The notes: generated by a model from the letters alone, not told the origin. A DNA stretch of 64,000 nucleotides from QHXM01 sp963697975 (GCA_963697975.1 OY969111.1:4774001-4838000), one strand, 5' to 3'. Counted from the first letter of the stretch, positions 7,933-16,973 are shown. Numbers and translations: made by a program.

Positions 7933-8726
7933 GATTCCTCCCCGGTTGTCTTACTTTCTTTTCGGCTGTGAGCTTCCAGACGACGCAGGCGCGCACATTC
8001 CGCGTCAAGCAGGCGAGCAATGATGATGGCCGCGCTTTCGTCTTCCAAGAGCGAGAGCAGGTCGAAGGCGCAGGCGTAAAATCTCAGGGTCTCAACACTC
8101 AGATGACGCGCCGCGATGACGTTTGTGCTCGCGGTTACCCCGCCGACGATCTCTCGGATTTGGGCCAGAGCGTGCAATAGCTCTGTGCGGGCGCGTGCCT
8201 GGTGCGCGATGAGACGCGCGGCGTTGCGCCTGTGGATGCAGCGTCCCGCAAGCTGTAGGTCGTCGCCCTTGCGTCCGGCAACGCGGAAAAGCTCCAACTC
8301 GCGCTCGGTTGGTGGAGCGTCCGCGTCAGCCACAGCCGCAACCAGCGTCAGCTCGACATACTTCTCGACAGTTTCACGAACTGTGCGAGACGCGCTTTCC
8401 ATCTTTTCGCGCTCGCCGCCTGATGAAAGGTTCAGTAGTTCAACCAATCTGTGGAGAGACGCCAGCAGTTTGCCTTTGGCTTGCCCGATCCTCTCGATAA
8501 ACTGCGCGCTCGCCTGCTCGCTGGCTGACTTGACCGGCCTGCCTTCGTTGAGGCGTTGACGTGGCCGGAGAATTTTTGCCGCCGCGAGCGGCCAGAGAAT
8601 CGCCGCGCGTGTAGCCTTCACAAAAGTGTGAAAGCGGCTTGCGGGATTCTGTTCGCGGAGAAAGTTGTAAACGCCGAAGGATGCGCCTGCGGCGAGGTAA
8701 ATCGTGATGGCTTCGCTCAATTTCAT
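7863..8726 (-). CDS. Unknown protein with N-terminal membrane anchor and helical body
   Basis: 287 residues. A hydrophobic segment near the start (AITIYLAAGASFGVYNFL) may anchor it. The rest is largely helical and charged, with QFIERIGQAKGKLLASLHRLVELL and REKMESASRTVRETVEKYVEL suggesting coiled-coil parts. No known motif identified. The 3' end overlaps the next gene by 70 bp in another frame, unusually long. The Ser/Thr/Gln-rich C-terminus (SCTKHTSQTAFASPLQPRALNQG) is exactly the overlapping part, so the stop may have been lost and regained downstream. Confidence 0.55.
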   Translation of the reverse strand: MKLSEAITIYLAAGASFGVYNFLREQNPASRFHTFVKATRAAILWPLAAAKILRPRQRLNEGRPVKSASEQASAQFIERIGQAKGKLLASLHRLVELLNLSSGGEREKMESASRTVRETVEKYVELTLVAAVADADAPPTERELELFRVAGRKGDDLQLAGRCIHRRNAARLIAHQARARTELLHALAQIREIVGGVTASTNVIAARHLSVETLRFYACAFDLLSLLEDESAAIIIARLLDAECARLRRLEAHSRKESKTTGEESCTKHTSQTAFASPLQPRALNQG

Positions 8727-9274
8727 GGCAGCAGGCGTTAGGGCAACGCATATGCCAGCGTTGAAGCAGAGCGGGGAGCTTCAGCGCGGCATCTCTTTTT
8801 TCCCGGCAACGTATGAGATTCGTTGAGCTTGCGCGGCTGCGAGGGACGCTGGCGTGAGGTCTGGCCGCACGGGTCGGCTTGGCAAAGCGCGGGAACGAGG
8901 CGAGCGCTTTGGCGTTCTGCAAAGTTTTGGGCCTGACTTTTGAATCGAGATGGGTCAATCAACCCGGTTGTTCGAAATCCGACGAGTACACAAATGGTAA
9001 TGTACGCAATAAAGCCACAGTCAAGCCGTCAGCCGGTGTCGTCGCGCTTCGCTCTCTAATTAAAAAATCCATCCATATTGCGCGCACTGGCGTCTAATGT
9101 AGTGTTTGAAGCAGACACGACCGGCTTGAGCGGTGATCTTAAAAATTATGGCCTCGCGTTTGCAAGAAAGACGGCAGCCAGACGTTCAATCGAATAATAA
9201 TTGAACTCTGAGACACGAAATTCGTTAAAGAGAACAAGCAAAAGCAGAAGTACAGAAAGAAAGTAAAGGTCAGC
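8727..9274. other. Intergenic region, no gene recognised
   Basis: About 550 bp between divergent genes. Short open frames here have no homology I can recognise and no ribosome binding sites. The 9100-9270 part is AT-richer than its surroundings (AAAAATTATGG, GAATAATAATTGAACTC) and probably holds the promoter for the small gene at 9275, but no clean -35/-10 pair stands out. Confidence 0.4.
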
Positions 9275-9514
9275 ATGACTAAGAAAACCCCGATAAAGAT
9301 AATCAAGCGCGAAGATCGCAACCGCCAGCAAGTTGAGAGCGAAAAGCCTCAAAACGCTAGGAAAACAGCGCAGGAGACCGCACGTGAAATGGTCGGTACG
9401 GTGACAAACTGGGTGAACGAGTTTCAGCAGAAACGTCGCACGGAGACTTCACGCGCCATCCAAAATATCCAAAACCTCTTCCCGGAACCGGCAGCGCAAC
9501 CGAACGAGGCTTAA
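9275..9514 (+). CDS. Small basic helical protein of unknown function
   Basis: 79 residues, rich in K, R, Q and N. The first third is strongly basic (MTKKTPIKIIKREDRNRQQ), and the middle reads TAREMVGTVTNWVNEFQQKRRTETSRAIQNIQNLF, likely one or two amphipathic helices. AAAGGT lies eight bases before the ATG, and a strong terminator follows about 80 bases after the stop, so it looks like a monocistronic real gene. No family recognised. Confidence 0.55.
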   Translation: MTKKTPIKIIKREDRNRQQVESEKPQNARKTAQETAREMVGTVTNWVNEFQQKRRTETSRAIQNIQNLFPEPAAQPNEA

Positions 9515-9593
9515 AAATTTCCCACAACCGGAGCCGACACGCTGCACCATTTGGCTCGGACATTGACGAAAAAACGCAGTAGGCGAAACTTCA

Positions 9594-9626
9594 GGGGCGA
9601 CCTTTCATGGTCGCCCTTTTGTTTTT
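9594..9626 (+). terminator. Rho-independent terminator
   Basis: GGGCGACC (9595-9602), loop TTTCAT, GGTCGCCC (9609-9616), then TTTTGTTTTT. A perfect 8-bp GC-rich stem with a U-rich tail, ending the 79-residue gene upstream. Confidence 0.9.
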
Positions 9627-9680
9627 GAGAAGTTCCTGACAAAAGTTTCCGCAATCTAAAATAACTCTTCCGCCGGGGCG

Positions 9681-9709
9681 TTGACACAAACGCGCCTGAG
9701 ACCTTAGCA
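9681..9709 (+). promoter_or_regulatory. Candidate sigma-70 promoter for the DinB-like gene
   Basis: A perfect TTGACA at 9681-9686 and a weak -10 (TTAGCA) at 9704-9709 with a 17-bp spacer, about 27 bp upstream of the start codon at 9736. The -10 match is poor, so this is tentative. Confidence 0.4.
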
Positions 9710-9735
9710 TCCGAAACGCCCTAAGGATTCTACCT

Positions 9736-10260
9736 ATGAACGACGTTGCCCAAAAATTCATCGCGCAAGCAAGGAGCTATCTGAGCGGAGACTATCTGCC
9801 GAAGATTGAGCGCTGCCTTGAACAATTGAGCGACGAAGAGGTCTGGTGGCGCGCGAACCCTGAGTCCAACAGCATTGGGAATCTGCTCCTGCATCTGGCC
9901 GGGAATGTGCGGCAGTGGATTGTCTGCGGCCTCGGCGGCGCTCCTGACGCACGCGTGCGCCAGCAGGAATTTGACGAGCGTTCAATCATTCCGCGAGCGG
10001 AGTTGCTGGCGCTCGTCAAGGGAACGCTCTCCGAAGTTGACGACACCCTTGCTTCCCTTGATCCTTCGCTCCTGCTTGAACAACGACGGATTCAGGGCTG
10101 CGACGTGGTGGTGCTTGAAGCCATCTTTCACGTCGTCGAGCACTTTTCCATGCACACCGGGCAGATAATTCTCCTGACCAAGATGTTCAAGAGCGCAGAC
10201 CTTGAGTTTTACGACTTCACTGACGATAAGCCGCAGCCCGCCTGGAAGGAAAGCAAATAG
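9736..10260 (+). CDS. DinB/DUF1572 family protein
   Basis: 174 residues, a four-helix-bundle DinB-type protein. Conserved His positions are visible in NLLLHLAGNVRQW and in VVEHFSMHTGQIILLTKM, the usual metal-ligand pattern of this superfamily. These proteins are metal-dependent and often thiol-linked transferases or hydrolases; the substrate here cannot be read from sequence. The stop TAG merges directly into a GTGGTCA heptad inverted repeat. Confidence 0.8.
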   Translation: MNDVAQKFIAQARSYLSGDYLPKIERCLEQLSDEEVWWRANPESNSIGNLLLHLAGNVRQWIVCGLGGAPDARVRQQEFDERSIIPRAELLALVKGTLSEVDDTLASLDPSLLLEQRRIQGCDVVVLEAIFHVVEHFSMHTGQIILLTKMFKSADLEFYDFTDDKPQPAWKESK

Positions 10261-10346
10261 TGGTCGGTGGTCAGTAAAAAGAGCGCGGCAAACATCGCTG
10301 AGCCTTTGCTTTTAACTGACCACCGACCACTGACCACTGACCACTA
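10258..10346. repeat. Heptad inverted repeat, GTGGTCA family (copy 2)
   Basis: Left arm 10258-10275 (two heptads, starting at the TAG stop of the preceding gene) pairs with the inner part of right arm 10314-10345, which is two heptads longer. The CGGTGGT variant is mirrored in both arms. The complement of the loop reads AAAGCAAAGGCTCAGCG, closely matching the loop of the copy near 55520. Confidence 0.85.
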
Positions 10347-10431
10347 ATTTTTACCTTTTCAATCTTGCGCGTTCATGCTTAATATAGGCGCGGAATTATG
10401 CGAGAGAACCTGACCGGAGGAGATAAATTTT

Positions 10432-10707
10432 ATGGTCTATGTTGTCGCGGAGCCTTGTGTGAATTGTCGTTACACAGACTGCGCTCTGGTGTGCCCCGTA
10501 GAGGCGTTTCACTTGGATGACGATATGCTGGTGATTCATCCTGAGACGTGCATTGACTGCGATGCGTGCGTGCCGGAATGCCCCGTCGAAGCGATTTTCC
10601 CGGAAGATAAAGTGCCGGAGGAGTGGAAGCAGTACACGGAGATTAATGCTGAGAGAGCCATGAGCGGGCTGCCGACCATCGGCGTCAAGCTCGACCCGCT
10701 CTGCTAG
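10432..10707 (+). CDS. fdxA: 7Fe-type ferredoxin (FdxA-like)
   Basis: 91 residues. The first cluster region has C-VNCRYTDCALVCP and the second has CIDCDACVPECPVEAI, the pattern of seven-iron [3Fe-4S][4Fe-4S] ferredoxins. The C-terminal extension (VPEEWKQYTEINAERA) is typical of FdxA. It is a soluble cytoplasmic electron carrier. GGAGG is present before the start and a terminator follows, so it is probably a single-gene unit. Confidence 0.9.
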   Translation: MVYVVAEPCVNCRYTDCALVCPVEAFHLDDDMLVIHPETCIDCDACVPECPVEAIFPEDKVPEEWKQYTEINAERAMSGLPTIGVKLDPLC

Positions 10708-10762
10708 GGCATTAACAAAGAGCGCACAGGGCGCAAGCCCGGCGCATGAGCCACGCAAATTT

Positions 10763-10800
10763 TAAGGCCGCTTTCCTTAATGGAAAGCGGCCTTAGTTTT
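10763..10800. terminator. Bidirectional terminator between ferredoxin and phosphodiesterase genes
   Basis: AAGGCCGCTTTCC, loop TTAAT, GGAAAGCGGCCTT, followed by AGTTTTCTT on the plus strand and preceded by AAATTTT, giving a U-tract in either direction. It lies between convergent genes. Confidence 0.85.
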
Positions 10801-10820
10801 CTTATCCTGATCTTTTCGCC

Positions 10821-11630
10821 TCACCACTCGTAAGTATGTCCGGTCTCCATAATCTCAAGTCTGGGAATGCCGAGCGCCTTTAATTCCTGCACTACCTTCT
10901 CGCGGTAAGCGGGCTTGAGATGAACTGTGAGAATGTCTATGCCGTTATGGTCGAGCTTGCGTAGCTCATGCTTGAGCGATTCGGGTGTGAAGTGGCGCGA
11001 GTCTTCGGCGAGTTTCGCCATCGAATTTGGAAACGAGGCTTCGATTAAGAGAGCGTCAAGGTGCGGCGTGCTGTTGACGAGTTTCCAGAAATCTTCCGTC
11101 TCCGCCGTGTCGGAACTAAATGCGATGGTCTTCTTGCCGTCCGTCACAATCATGCCGACGGTCGGGACGATGTGATTGACGTTGACGGCTGTGACACGCA
11201 GATGCGCAACCTCGAATTCCACGCCCACGCGGAATGGCACATATTCCATCACCGGCCCGTGCTGGTTTCTGAGTTCAGAGAAGCGCGGGTAAACAGTCCA
11301 GTTGAAGATATCGCGCTCCAGCAGTTCGATGACTTCTTCTGTGGCGTGGATGCGGATCGGAGTTTTGAGAAAGCCGAAGAGGTCGTCAATATAGATCGGA
11401 AGCGACGCGATGTGATCCATGTGCGGGTGCGTCACGATGATGTTGCGAACGCTCTTGCGCTGCTCGTCGGAGACAGACAGTCCGATGCTCCCGGCATCAA
11501 TCGCCACACTATCGTCAATCAGATAGCATGTCAGGCGCTGCTCCTGTCGGGCGCGCCCCTGTTCATCGAACGTGCTGGGTAAGAGTTGAATTTTCACGTA
11601 ATCGGTGCGGTTGACGTGTCTCTGCTCCAA
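10821..11630 (-). CDS. Class II 3',5'-cyclic-nucleotide phosphodiesterase (MBL fold)
   Basis: 269 residues. The metal motif THPHMDHIASLP (HxHxDH) sits near residue 70, with later ligand regions VNHIVPTVG, FSSDTAET and SRHFTPESL. The line-up VTHPHMDH...LPIYIDDLF...LKTPIRIHAT is characteristic of CpdP/PDE1-type class II phosphodiesterases, which hydrolyse cAMP or cGMP. The start is a TTG with GAGGCGG just upstream. It points to cyclic-nucleotide signalling in this organism. Confidence 0.85.
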   Translation of the reverse strand: MEQRHVNRTDYVKIQLLPSTFDEQGRARQEQRLTCYLIDDSVAIDAGSIGLSVSDEQRKSVRNIIVTHPHMDHIASLPIYIDDLFGFLKTPIRIHATEEVIELLERDIFNWTVYPRFSELRNQHGPVMEYVPFRVGVEFEVAHLRVTAVNVNHIVPTVGMIVTDGKKTIAFSSDTAETEDFWKLVNSTPHLDALLIEASFPNSMAKLAEDSRHFTPESLKHELRKLDHNGIDILTVHLKPAYREKVVQELKALGIPRLEIMETGHTYEW

Positions 11631-11700
11631 GAACCGCCTCAGTATAAGCCATTCAGCGCAAAGCGCGCGAGCAAGTTTTGCTTAATCTTTAGCCAAATTT

Positions 11701-12855
11701 TTAGAACGCGCCGAGCCGCCTGCGTAGCTCTGCGAGGTGTTGCACGTAAGCCATCTCACGTTCGTAAGCCGTGCCGGGGTCTGTGAGCATCCCGCGATGA
11801 GCGCGGCTGCGATGAAAAGCCAGCTCGCTCGCCATCTGGTTAAATCTCATCCGCGCGCGCCACAACTGAAAGCCGCCGCTCGTCAGAGCCTTGAAAGATG
11901 CGCCCATCCTTCCGCGCACGCTGCACAAACGGTAATACTCTTCAGGCGTAAACAATCCCCGCTGGCAATCACTCCAGAGATGATAACTCACGATGCGCCC
12001 TTCGCGGCGCAGGGCGAAGATAATGGCGATGATTGCCCCGGCGAAGATCGGAACCATCACGAGGCCGTAGACTATAAAGAAGGCCGCCGCGCCGGAGATG
12101 GCCGAGCGATTCCAGAAAAAGTGCAGGAGCATCGCCGTCAAAAGTCCCAGCACGGGCATAGTAGCCTTAATCGACTTGCGATGTGTTTGACAGGCCCAGC
12201 CCAGCCCGATGCCCGTCATGGCTGTGAAGAGCGGATGAGCAAAGGGCGAGATTGCGCCGCGCAGGATGAAAAGCCCAGTCAGGCGGTCTCCGCCCATCAT
12301 GGCCGCTTCGCCGTAGTATTTGAAGTTCTCCATCATGGCGAAGCCCAGCCCCACCATTCCTGCGTAAACGATGCCGTCGAGGATGCCGTCAAACTCGTCC
12401 TTCTTCCATGCGAAGAGAGCGAATAGCACAATCCCCTTCGAGAACTCTTCGACGATGGGGGCGGAGACGACCAGCGCATAATACCTGCCGGTGTATGGGC
12501 CGTAAGCGTCTGAGATTAGTTTGGCGGCCAGCGAGTTAATGACTATTGCTATAAAGGCGGCGAACGTCACTCCCCAGAAGAAAGCCGTCGCCAGCATCCA
12601 CAACGGTTCGGATTCAAAGCGATCAATCCAGAGAATCAACAGGATGTAGATGGGTACGGGCAGCGTGGCGAAGAGGATGCCGATCATCAGCGCGGCTGGC
12701 TCGGTGGCAAAACCGATGACGTGGAGCGTGAGGAATCCTGCCAGCAGCGCAAAGACAATTCCTGTCGTGACCAGTGTCCATTTGATGGCCTGGCTGTTGG
12801 CTCTTGGCCTGAGCAAATAGCCCGCCGGGGGATACGCGCTGCCGTAGTTGCTCAT
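11701..12855 (-). CDS. PrsW-family intramembrane glutamic protease
   Basis: 384 residues with about eight hydrophobic segments in the first 280. Family motifs are all visible: IVEEFSKGIVLF (EExxK), FAMMENFKYYGE (ENxxY), SPFAHPLFTAMTGIGLG and LLHFFWN. PrsW proteins cleave membrane anti-sigma factors or similar substrates within the bilayer. The C-terminal ~100 residues are soluble and helical (HRSRAHRGMLTDPGTAYEREMAYVQ region). The adjacent minus-strand zinc-ribbon gene upstream is probably in the same transcript. Confidence 0.85.
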   Translation of the reverse strand: MSNYGSAYPPAGYLLRPRANSQAIKWTLVTTGIVFALLAGFLTLHVIGFATEPAALMIGILFATLPVPIYILLILWIDRFESEPLWMLATAFFWGVTFAAFIAIVINSLAAKLISDAYGPYTGRYYALVVSAPIVEEFSKGIVLFALFAWKKDEFDGILDGIVYAGMVGLGFAMMENFKYYGEAAMMGGDRLTGLFILRGAISPFAHPLFTAMTGIGLGWACQTHRKSIKATMPVLGLLTAMLLHFFWNRSAISGAAAFFIVYGLVMVPIFAGAIIAIIFALRREGRIVSYHLWSDCQRGLFTPEEYYRLCSVRGRMGASFKALTSGGFQLWRARMRFNQMASELAFHRSRAHRGMLTDPGTAYEREMAYVQHLAELRRRLGAF

Positions 12856-12872
12856 ACGTTAGAAAGTCCGCC

Positions 12873-13271
12873 TCAAATTACCTTAAAGATCAGGAGAAGA
12901 ACGACAACTAAAATCAAGATAAAGACCGCGCCGATAATGAGGGCGAGGCTGCTTTTATTTTTCGCAGGCGGCGCAACGTAAGGGACGACCTGCGGCGCGC
13001 TGTAGCTGGCAGCCGGTGTCGCTGCCGGAGCGGGGTCAGGCGCAACGGGGGGCGCTTCTGCCGCCGCAGCACCGGCAGCCTTCTTCTTCTTCTTCAGCAT
13101 GTCCAGCAACTCGCGGTACTGCTCCGGGTCGTCGCGCATGGTCGCCATCATATCGCTGCTGGATGAAGCGGCGCGATTGGGCGCCTCTTCCGGCTCCATC
13201 GGCTCGCTGCAATTCGGGCAAAAAGCCTTCTCGACGGGAACGAAGGCGCCGCAGTGCTGGCATTTGTTCAT
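12873..13271 (-). CDS. Zinc-ribbon protein with C-terminal membrane anchor
   Basis: 132 residues from the ATG at 13271 (an in-frame TTG six codons upstream is the alternative; AAAGGAG fits neither perfectly). The N-terminus is a zinc ribbon, CQHCGAFVPVEKAFCPNCSEP. A Pro/Ala-rich linker follows, then one C-terminal transmembrane helix (LALIIGAVFILILVVVLLLIF). The topology predicts a tail-anchored protein with the zinc ribbon in the cytoplasm. It lies 17 bp upstream of the PrsW protease gene and may be a partner or substrate; that is inference from position. Confidence 0.75.
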   Translation of the reverse strand: MNKCQHCGAFVPVEKAFCPNCSEPMEPEEAPNRAASSSSDMMATMRDDPEQYRELLDMLKKKKKAAGAAAAEAPPVAPDPAPAATPAASYSAPQVVPYVAPPAKNKSSLALIIGAVFILILVVVLLLIFKVI

Positions 13272-13519
13272 TTCACTCAAGGGGCGCAAAACTCCTTTAC
13301 CTGATGCTCGTTCTGAAGGCCGCGCCAGTATAGCCAGATTCGCGCTCTCACTTCTAGCTTAATTTGCCGAAACGGACGAAGGGAGGAATAGCAGCAGACA
13401 GAAGGCAGAATAACAGTAGTCGGAAGAAGCCATTGAGTAATAGTCCCTTCGGGGCTGTTGATTCTGCCGTCGCTTCGGGGCGGTTGCTCGATGGCTTTTC
13501 TGACTTTGTATTCCGCTTT

Positions 13520-14293
13520 TCATCTCGCACAGGTTTGCGCCCGTCCGCCGTCAATTGAATAAGTCGCTCCGGTAATCCAGGAGGCGCGCTCTGAGGCCAG
13601 ATATAAAATTAATTCCGCGACCTCGTAGGCTTGGCCGACCCGCCCAATCGGATGCGTCTCTTTCGAGTGTTCAAGAAATGCCTTGTACTCCTTCTGGCCC
13701 ATTCCGCCGCGCCTGTGAATCTCAGTGACGACGACGCCGGGATTGACTGCGTTGACACGCACGCCTTTCGGCGCAAGCTCAAGCGCGGCGCACCGCGTCA
13801 GTTGATCCAGCCCGGCTTTCGAGACGCAGTAGGCGAGAACGCCGGGAAAGGCGCGCAGCCCCGTCACGCTCGACACGTTGACGATGTTGCCCTTGCGCTC
13901 CGCCAGATGCGGCACGACCTGTTGCATCAAATTGAAAACGGCGCGCAGGTTCACATTAATCATCGCATCCCACGTCGCCAGCGTCGTGTCTTCAATCGTC
14001 CCGGAGACAAGATGCCCAGCCGCGTTGACCAGCACGTCCAGCCCGCCGAACTGCTCGATTGTCTGCGCGACGATGCGCCGCGCGATGGGCTGAACCGTCA
14101 CGTCCGCGCGAATCGCCAACGCTTCGCTGCCCGCGCCCTGTATCTCCCCGGCCAGCACGTTGAGAGCCTGCGCGTTGCGCCCGACGAGGGCCACGCGCGC
14201 TCCCGCTTCCGCGAAACGCAGCGCCGTCGCGCGTCCAATTCCAGATGTCGCACCCGTCACGATAGCGACCTTCCCCTCCAACTCTTTCTCCAT
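13520..14293 (-). CDS. Short-chain dehydrogenase/reductase (SDR)
   Basis: 257 residues of a classical SDR. The cofactor motif TGATSGIG lies near residue 14, NAAG at ~90, the catalytic Ser in NVSSVTG, the YCVSK (YxxxK) pair near residue 160, and the C-terminal GATYSIDGG. An Arg after the second beta strand (VGRN) suggests NADP(H) preference. Substrate unknown. AAAGGAG lies five bases before the ATG. Confidence 0.9.
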   Translation of the reverse strand: MEKELEGKVAIVTGATSGIGRATALRFAEAGARVALVGRNAQALNVLAGEIQGAGSEALAIRADVTVQPIARRIVAQTIEQFGGLDVLVNAAGHLVSGTIEDTTLATWDAMINVNLRAVFNLMQQVVPHLAERKGNIVNVSSVTGLRAFPGVLAYCVSKAGLDQLTRCAALELAPKGVRVNAVNPGVVVTEIHRRGGMGQKEYKAFLEHSKETHPIGRVGQAYEVAELILYLASERASWITGATYSIDGGRAQTCAR

Positions 14294-14317
14294 CTCGACT
14301 CCTTTTAGATTCTTTCC

Positions 14318-15502
14318 ATGTTCTACGGACGAACCGCCCCTTTAAGTTGCCACATGCTACTACAACAACGTTTGAGAGACAGCATATTGACAGATGAAGC
14401 CGAAAAGTCCGACTATGATGTTCCACTCATCCTTTGTTTCGCCCCGGTTATTGTGGAGAAAAGCAGTTTGCGAAGCAATTCAGCCAATCAGGCTTTTGCC
14501 GGAAGAGCACGCTCACGCCTGAGGACGGGCGGCTCCTCTCAAGCGTCGCAGCGTACACAACGCGCGCGCATGCCTTCAGCGTCCGGCTATATGCTGGCTT
14601 CGGGCGCGACCGCCGTCGCGCTCTTTTTCATCCTGTGGTTGATGCTCAACAGCAGCGGAGACGAATCGCCCTGGGTTCCGGCTGGGCTGGCGGCAGGTGT
14701 GGTGATGCTGGTCGCCGTCGCCGCCCGTGAAGTCGTGATGCGGCGGGCCTGGTCGCGCTACATCCTCGAACACGACCGGCGCGAACAGTCTGCGAGCGAG
14801 GGAAAACAGCGCAACAGTAGCAGCAGCCGCAGGAGTAGATCTGTAGATTCTTACTCGGCAAGGCTTCGCTCGCTTCAACAACAGAGCGCGGAGGCAAATG
14901 CTCCGGGGTCTCTGCCCGAAGCGCACCTCGAAGCCTATCTGGCGTGTCAGGAATATCTGGAAGGTGCGGACGATGCTTTAAGAAATTCGGCAGTTGGCAA
15001 TGAAAGCCGGGTCACTTTGCGCGCCGGACTGGAGCGTGCCCGCTCGCTCGCTCGCCAACATCTGTTAAACTGGGCGCGTGGCGCGTCTCGCGCTCTGACG
15101 CATGAAGCTCAGCAGCGAGTCCGCGTCTCGGACAAAGTAGAGACGGCGATGCGCGCTCTCGACGTGATAGAATCGGCGCTCAAGCTCTATCCGGAAGAAG
15201 CGGAGTTGCACGATTCGGAGTTGGCCGTGCGCGAGTTTATCGCTTCGGTGAAAGTTTCTCACTGGGTGGAGTTGGCCGAGCGCGCGGCTTTCAAAGGATA
15301 TTACGCCCGCGCCATTGATCGATACCGCGACGCGCTCTTCTATCTTTCGCGCGAGAGCATGAAGGAAGAAACGCGCACGGAATCGGCGGAGCACATCGGA
15401 CGTGAGATTGAGCTGTTGCGCGCGCGCCTAAAAACAAGCAAAATGACAGTTACCCCCACACCACACGAACCTAAAAAACACTCTCGCAAGGGGAAAACAT
15501 GA
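14318..15502 (+). CDS. Unknown membrane protein with helical, TPR-like C-terminal region
   Basis: Up to 394 residues; the true start is uncertain and may be as late as the ATG at 14570, because the first ~80 residues look unstructured. Two adjacent transmembrane helices (ATAVALFFILWLML and GLAAGVVMLVAVAAREVVM) are followed by a Ser/Arg-rich linker. A long helical region then contains repeat-like segments (YPEEAELHDSELAVREFI, WVELAERAAFKGYYARAIDRYRDAL). The stop overlaps the next start (ATGA), so the two are translationally coupled. No family assigned. Confidence 0.6.
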   Translation: MFYGRTAPLSCHMLLQQRLRDSILTDEAEKSDYDVPLILCFAPVIVEKSSLRSNSANQAFAGRARSRLRTGGSSQASQRTQRARMPSASGYMLASGATAVALFFILWLMLNSSGDESPWVPAGLAAGVVMLVAVAAREVVMRRAWSRYILEHDRREQSASEGKQRNSSSSRRSRSVDSYSARLRSLQQQSAEANAPGSLPEAHLEAYLACQEYLEGADDALRNSAVGNESRVTLRAGLERARSLARQHLLNWARGASRALTHEAQQRVRVSDKVETAMRALDVIESALKLYPEEAELHDSELAVREFIASVKVSHWVELAERAAFKGYYARAIDRYRDALFYLSRESMKEETRTESAEHIGREIELLRARLKTSKMTVTPTPHEPKKHSRKGKT

Positions 15503-15717
15503 TCGGGCAACGCTGTCCCAAATGTAAAAGCTCGCGGATTCGGCGGGGCTATAAGCCGACGCCAATTCTGCTCCGAATGTTTGGCATCTACAATCTTTTG
15601 TGCGATAGTTGCAACCTGCTTTTCAAGGGTTTTGCCATCCCCGGCACAGTGCCTAAGCACGGCAGCAGGAAAAAGAGACATCAGGTCTCGGGAGAAGCCG
15701 AGAAGAGCCAAAGATAA
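15499..15717 (+). CDS. Small zinc-ribbon protein
   Basis: 72 residues. Two CxxC pairs (CPKCKSSRIRRG and LLCDSCNLLFKGF) make a zinc ribbon, and the C-terminus is basic (KHGSRKKRH). The ATG overlaps the preceding stop by four bases. It probably acts with the upstream membrane protein, but the function is not known. Confidence 0.7.
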   Translation: MIGQRCPKCKSSRIRRGYKPTPILLRMFGIYNLLCDSCNLLFKGFAIPGTVPKHGSRKKRHQVSGEAEKSQR

Positions 15718-15848
15718 GGCTGACGGCGCGCTATCCGGGGAAAGACCGGGTGTTTCCGAAGGCAGCCTTTCGCAACTCGCGCGCATCTCGAATTATGCAG
15801 CCTTCACCGGCCATTTCGGTAGCCGGGAAATTTTCTGAGGATACAAAA

Positions 15849-16913
15849 ATGAAAGCCAGACTATACATTCTCCTACTCACAGTCTTCTGTCTTGTCGCTC
15901 CGCAATCGCTCCGGGCGCAGGATGCCGCCGTAGGGGGGCCACCGGGGCAGGGCGCGTCTGCGATGCGGGGGGCGGCCTCTGTTGATAATCAGGGCATCAA
16001 GAAATACCTGCTCGGCCCCGGCGACACGCTGGACGTGAGAGTCTTCGGACAACCGGATTTGAACTGGATTGGAGAGGTTGATGCCGAGGGCAAGCTTTCC
16101 GCCCTGCCTTTCATCGAGAAGCCGATTGACGTTCAGTGTCGCACAGAGAAGGAAGTGCAGAAAGAGATCATCGCCGCCTATTCCAAGTTTCTCAAAAATC
16201 CGCAAATCAGCGTGCGCATCACAGGGCGCAACAGCCGACCACCGGCAACTGTGCTGGGCGCGGTTCTCGCTCCGACGCGAGTTCAAATGCAGCGCCGCGT
16301 GCGGCTCAACGAGTTGATTGCAGCTTCAGGTGGCCCGACCGAAAGAGCCAACGGTGACATTCAGGTGCTGCACACCGAGCCGGTGATGTGCCCTGAGCCG
16401 GACGAAGTGGTCGAGCCGCTGTACACCGCCGATGGGCTGAGCGCAAACAACATCAAGCTTTATAAAATCTCCGATCTTCTGGAAGGCAAGGCCGAAGCCA
16501 ATCCGATCATTCGTCCGGGCGACATCATCAATGTGATGGACGCAAAGCCCGTTTACATCACCGGGTATGTGGGCGCTCCTCAAGCCGTGTTGCTGCGTGA
16601 GGGAATGACGCTGAGTATGGCGGTGGCAATGGTCGGCGGAGTCAGACCGGAGGGCAAGTCTAACGACATTCGCATTATCAGGAAAAACCCTGGCTCGACG
16701 ACGCTGGATGTTAAGCGAGTTGATCTCGGCGCTATCAGAAAGAAGAAGGCCGAAGACATAGCGCTGCTGCCCTACGACGTGATCGAGGTGCCGAAAGACT
16801 CTGATTTCAGTCTGGCGAATATCATGAGGCTCCTGTCAAACACTGCTATGGGCAGCCTCGGCAGTTTGGCCGCCACCCCGGTTCAAGCGTTCAACTACAG
16901 GGTGCTTTACTAG
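15849..16913 (+). CDS. Polysaccharide biosynthesis/export protein (Wza/GumB-like, SLBB)
   Basis: 354 residues from the ATG at 15849 (TCTGAGGA upstream; an earlier ATG at 15750 would put 33 residues before an obvious signal peptide). Signal peptide MKARLYILLLTVFCLVAPQSLRAQ. The poly_export domain starts LGPGDTLDVRVFGQPDLNW, followed by SLBB-type segments (ATVLGAVLAPTRVQM.., VYITGYVGAPQAVLL..). No lipobox Cys. It is a periplasmic/outer membrane component of a polysaccharide export channel, yet no chain-length or glycosyltransferase genes are adjacent. Confidence 0.85.
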   Translation: MKARLYILLLTVFCLVAPQSLRAQDAAVGGPPGQGASAMRGAASVDNQGIKKYLLGPGDTLDVRVFGQPDLNWIGEVDAEGKLSALPFIEKPIDVQCRTEKEVQKEIIAAYSKFLKNPQISVRITGRNSRPPATVLGAVLAPTRVQMQRRVRLNELIAASGGPTERANGDIQVLHTEPVMCPEPDEVVEPLYTADGLSANNIKLYKISDLLEGKAEANPIIRPGDIINVMDAKPVYITGYVGAPQAVLLREGMTLSMAVAMVGGVRPEGKSNDIRIIRKNPGSTTLDVKRVDLGAIRKKKAEDIALLPYDVIEVPKDSDFSLANIMRLLSNTAMGSLGSLAATPVQAFNYRVLY

Positions 16914-16937
16914 ACAGACAAGGTAGAGAGCCGCGAG

Positions 16938-16973
16938 GAGAGGTTGGCCGTTGAAGCCAACCTCTTCTTATTT
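16938..16973 (+). terminator. Rho-independent terminator after export gene
   Basis: GAGGTTGGC, loop CGTTGAA, GCCAACCTC, then TTCTTATTTG. A nine-bp stem with a modest U-rich tail, 25 bp after the stop. Confidence 0.75.

Noticed and set aside
8440..8958. Minus-strand open frame of 172 codons
   Set aside because: Overlaps the 287-residue gene in another frame, with Arg/Ser/Pro-rich shadow-like composition and no ribosome binding site.
13364..13558. Plus-strand 64-codon frame and imperfect heptad-like repeats
   Set aside because: Low-complexity intergenic sequence that runs into the antisense of the SDR gene; the repeat arms are too imperfect to call with confidence.
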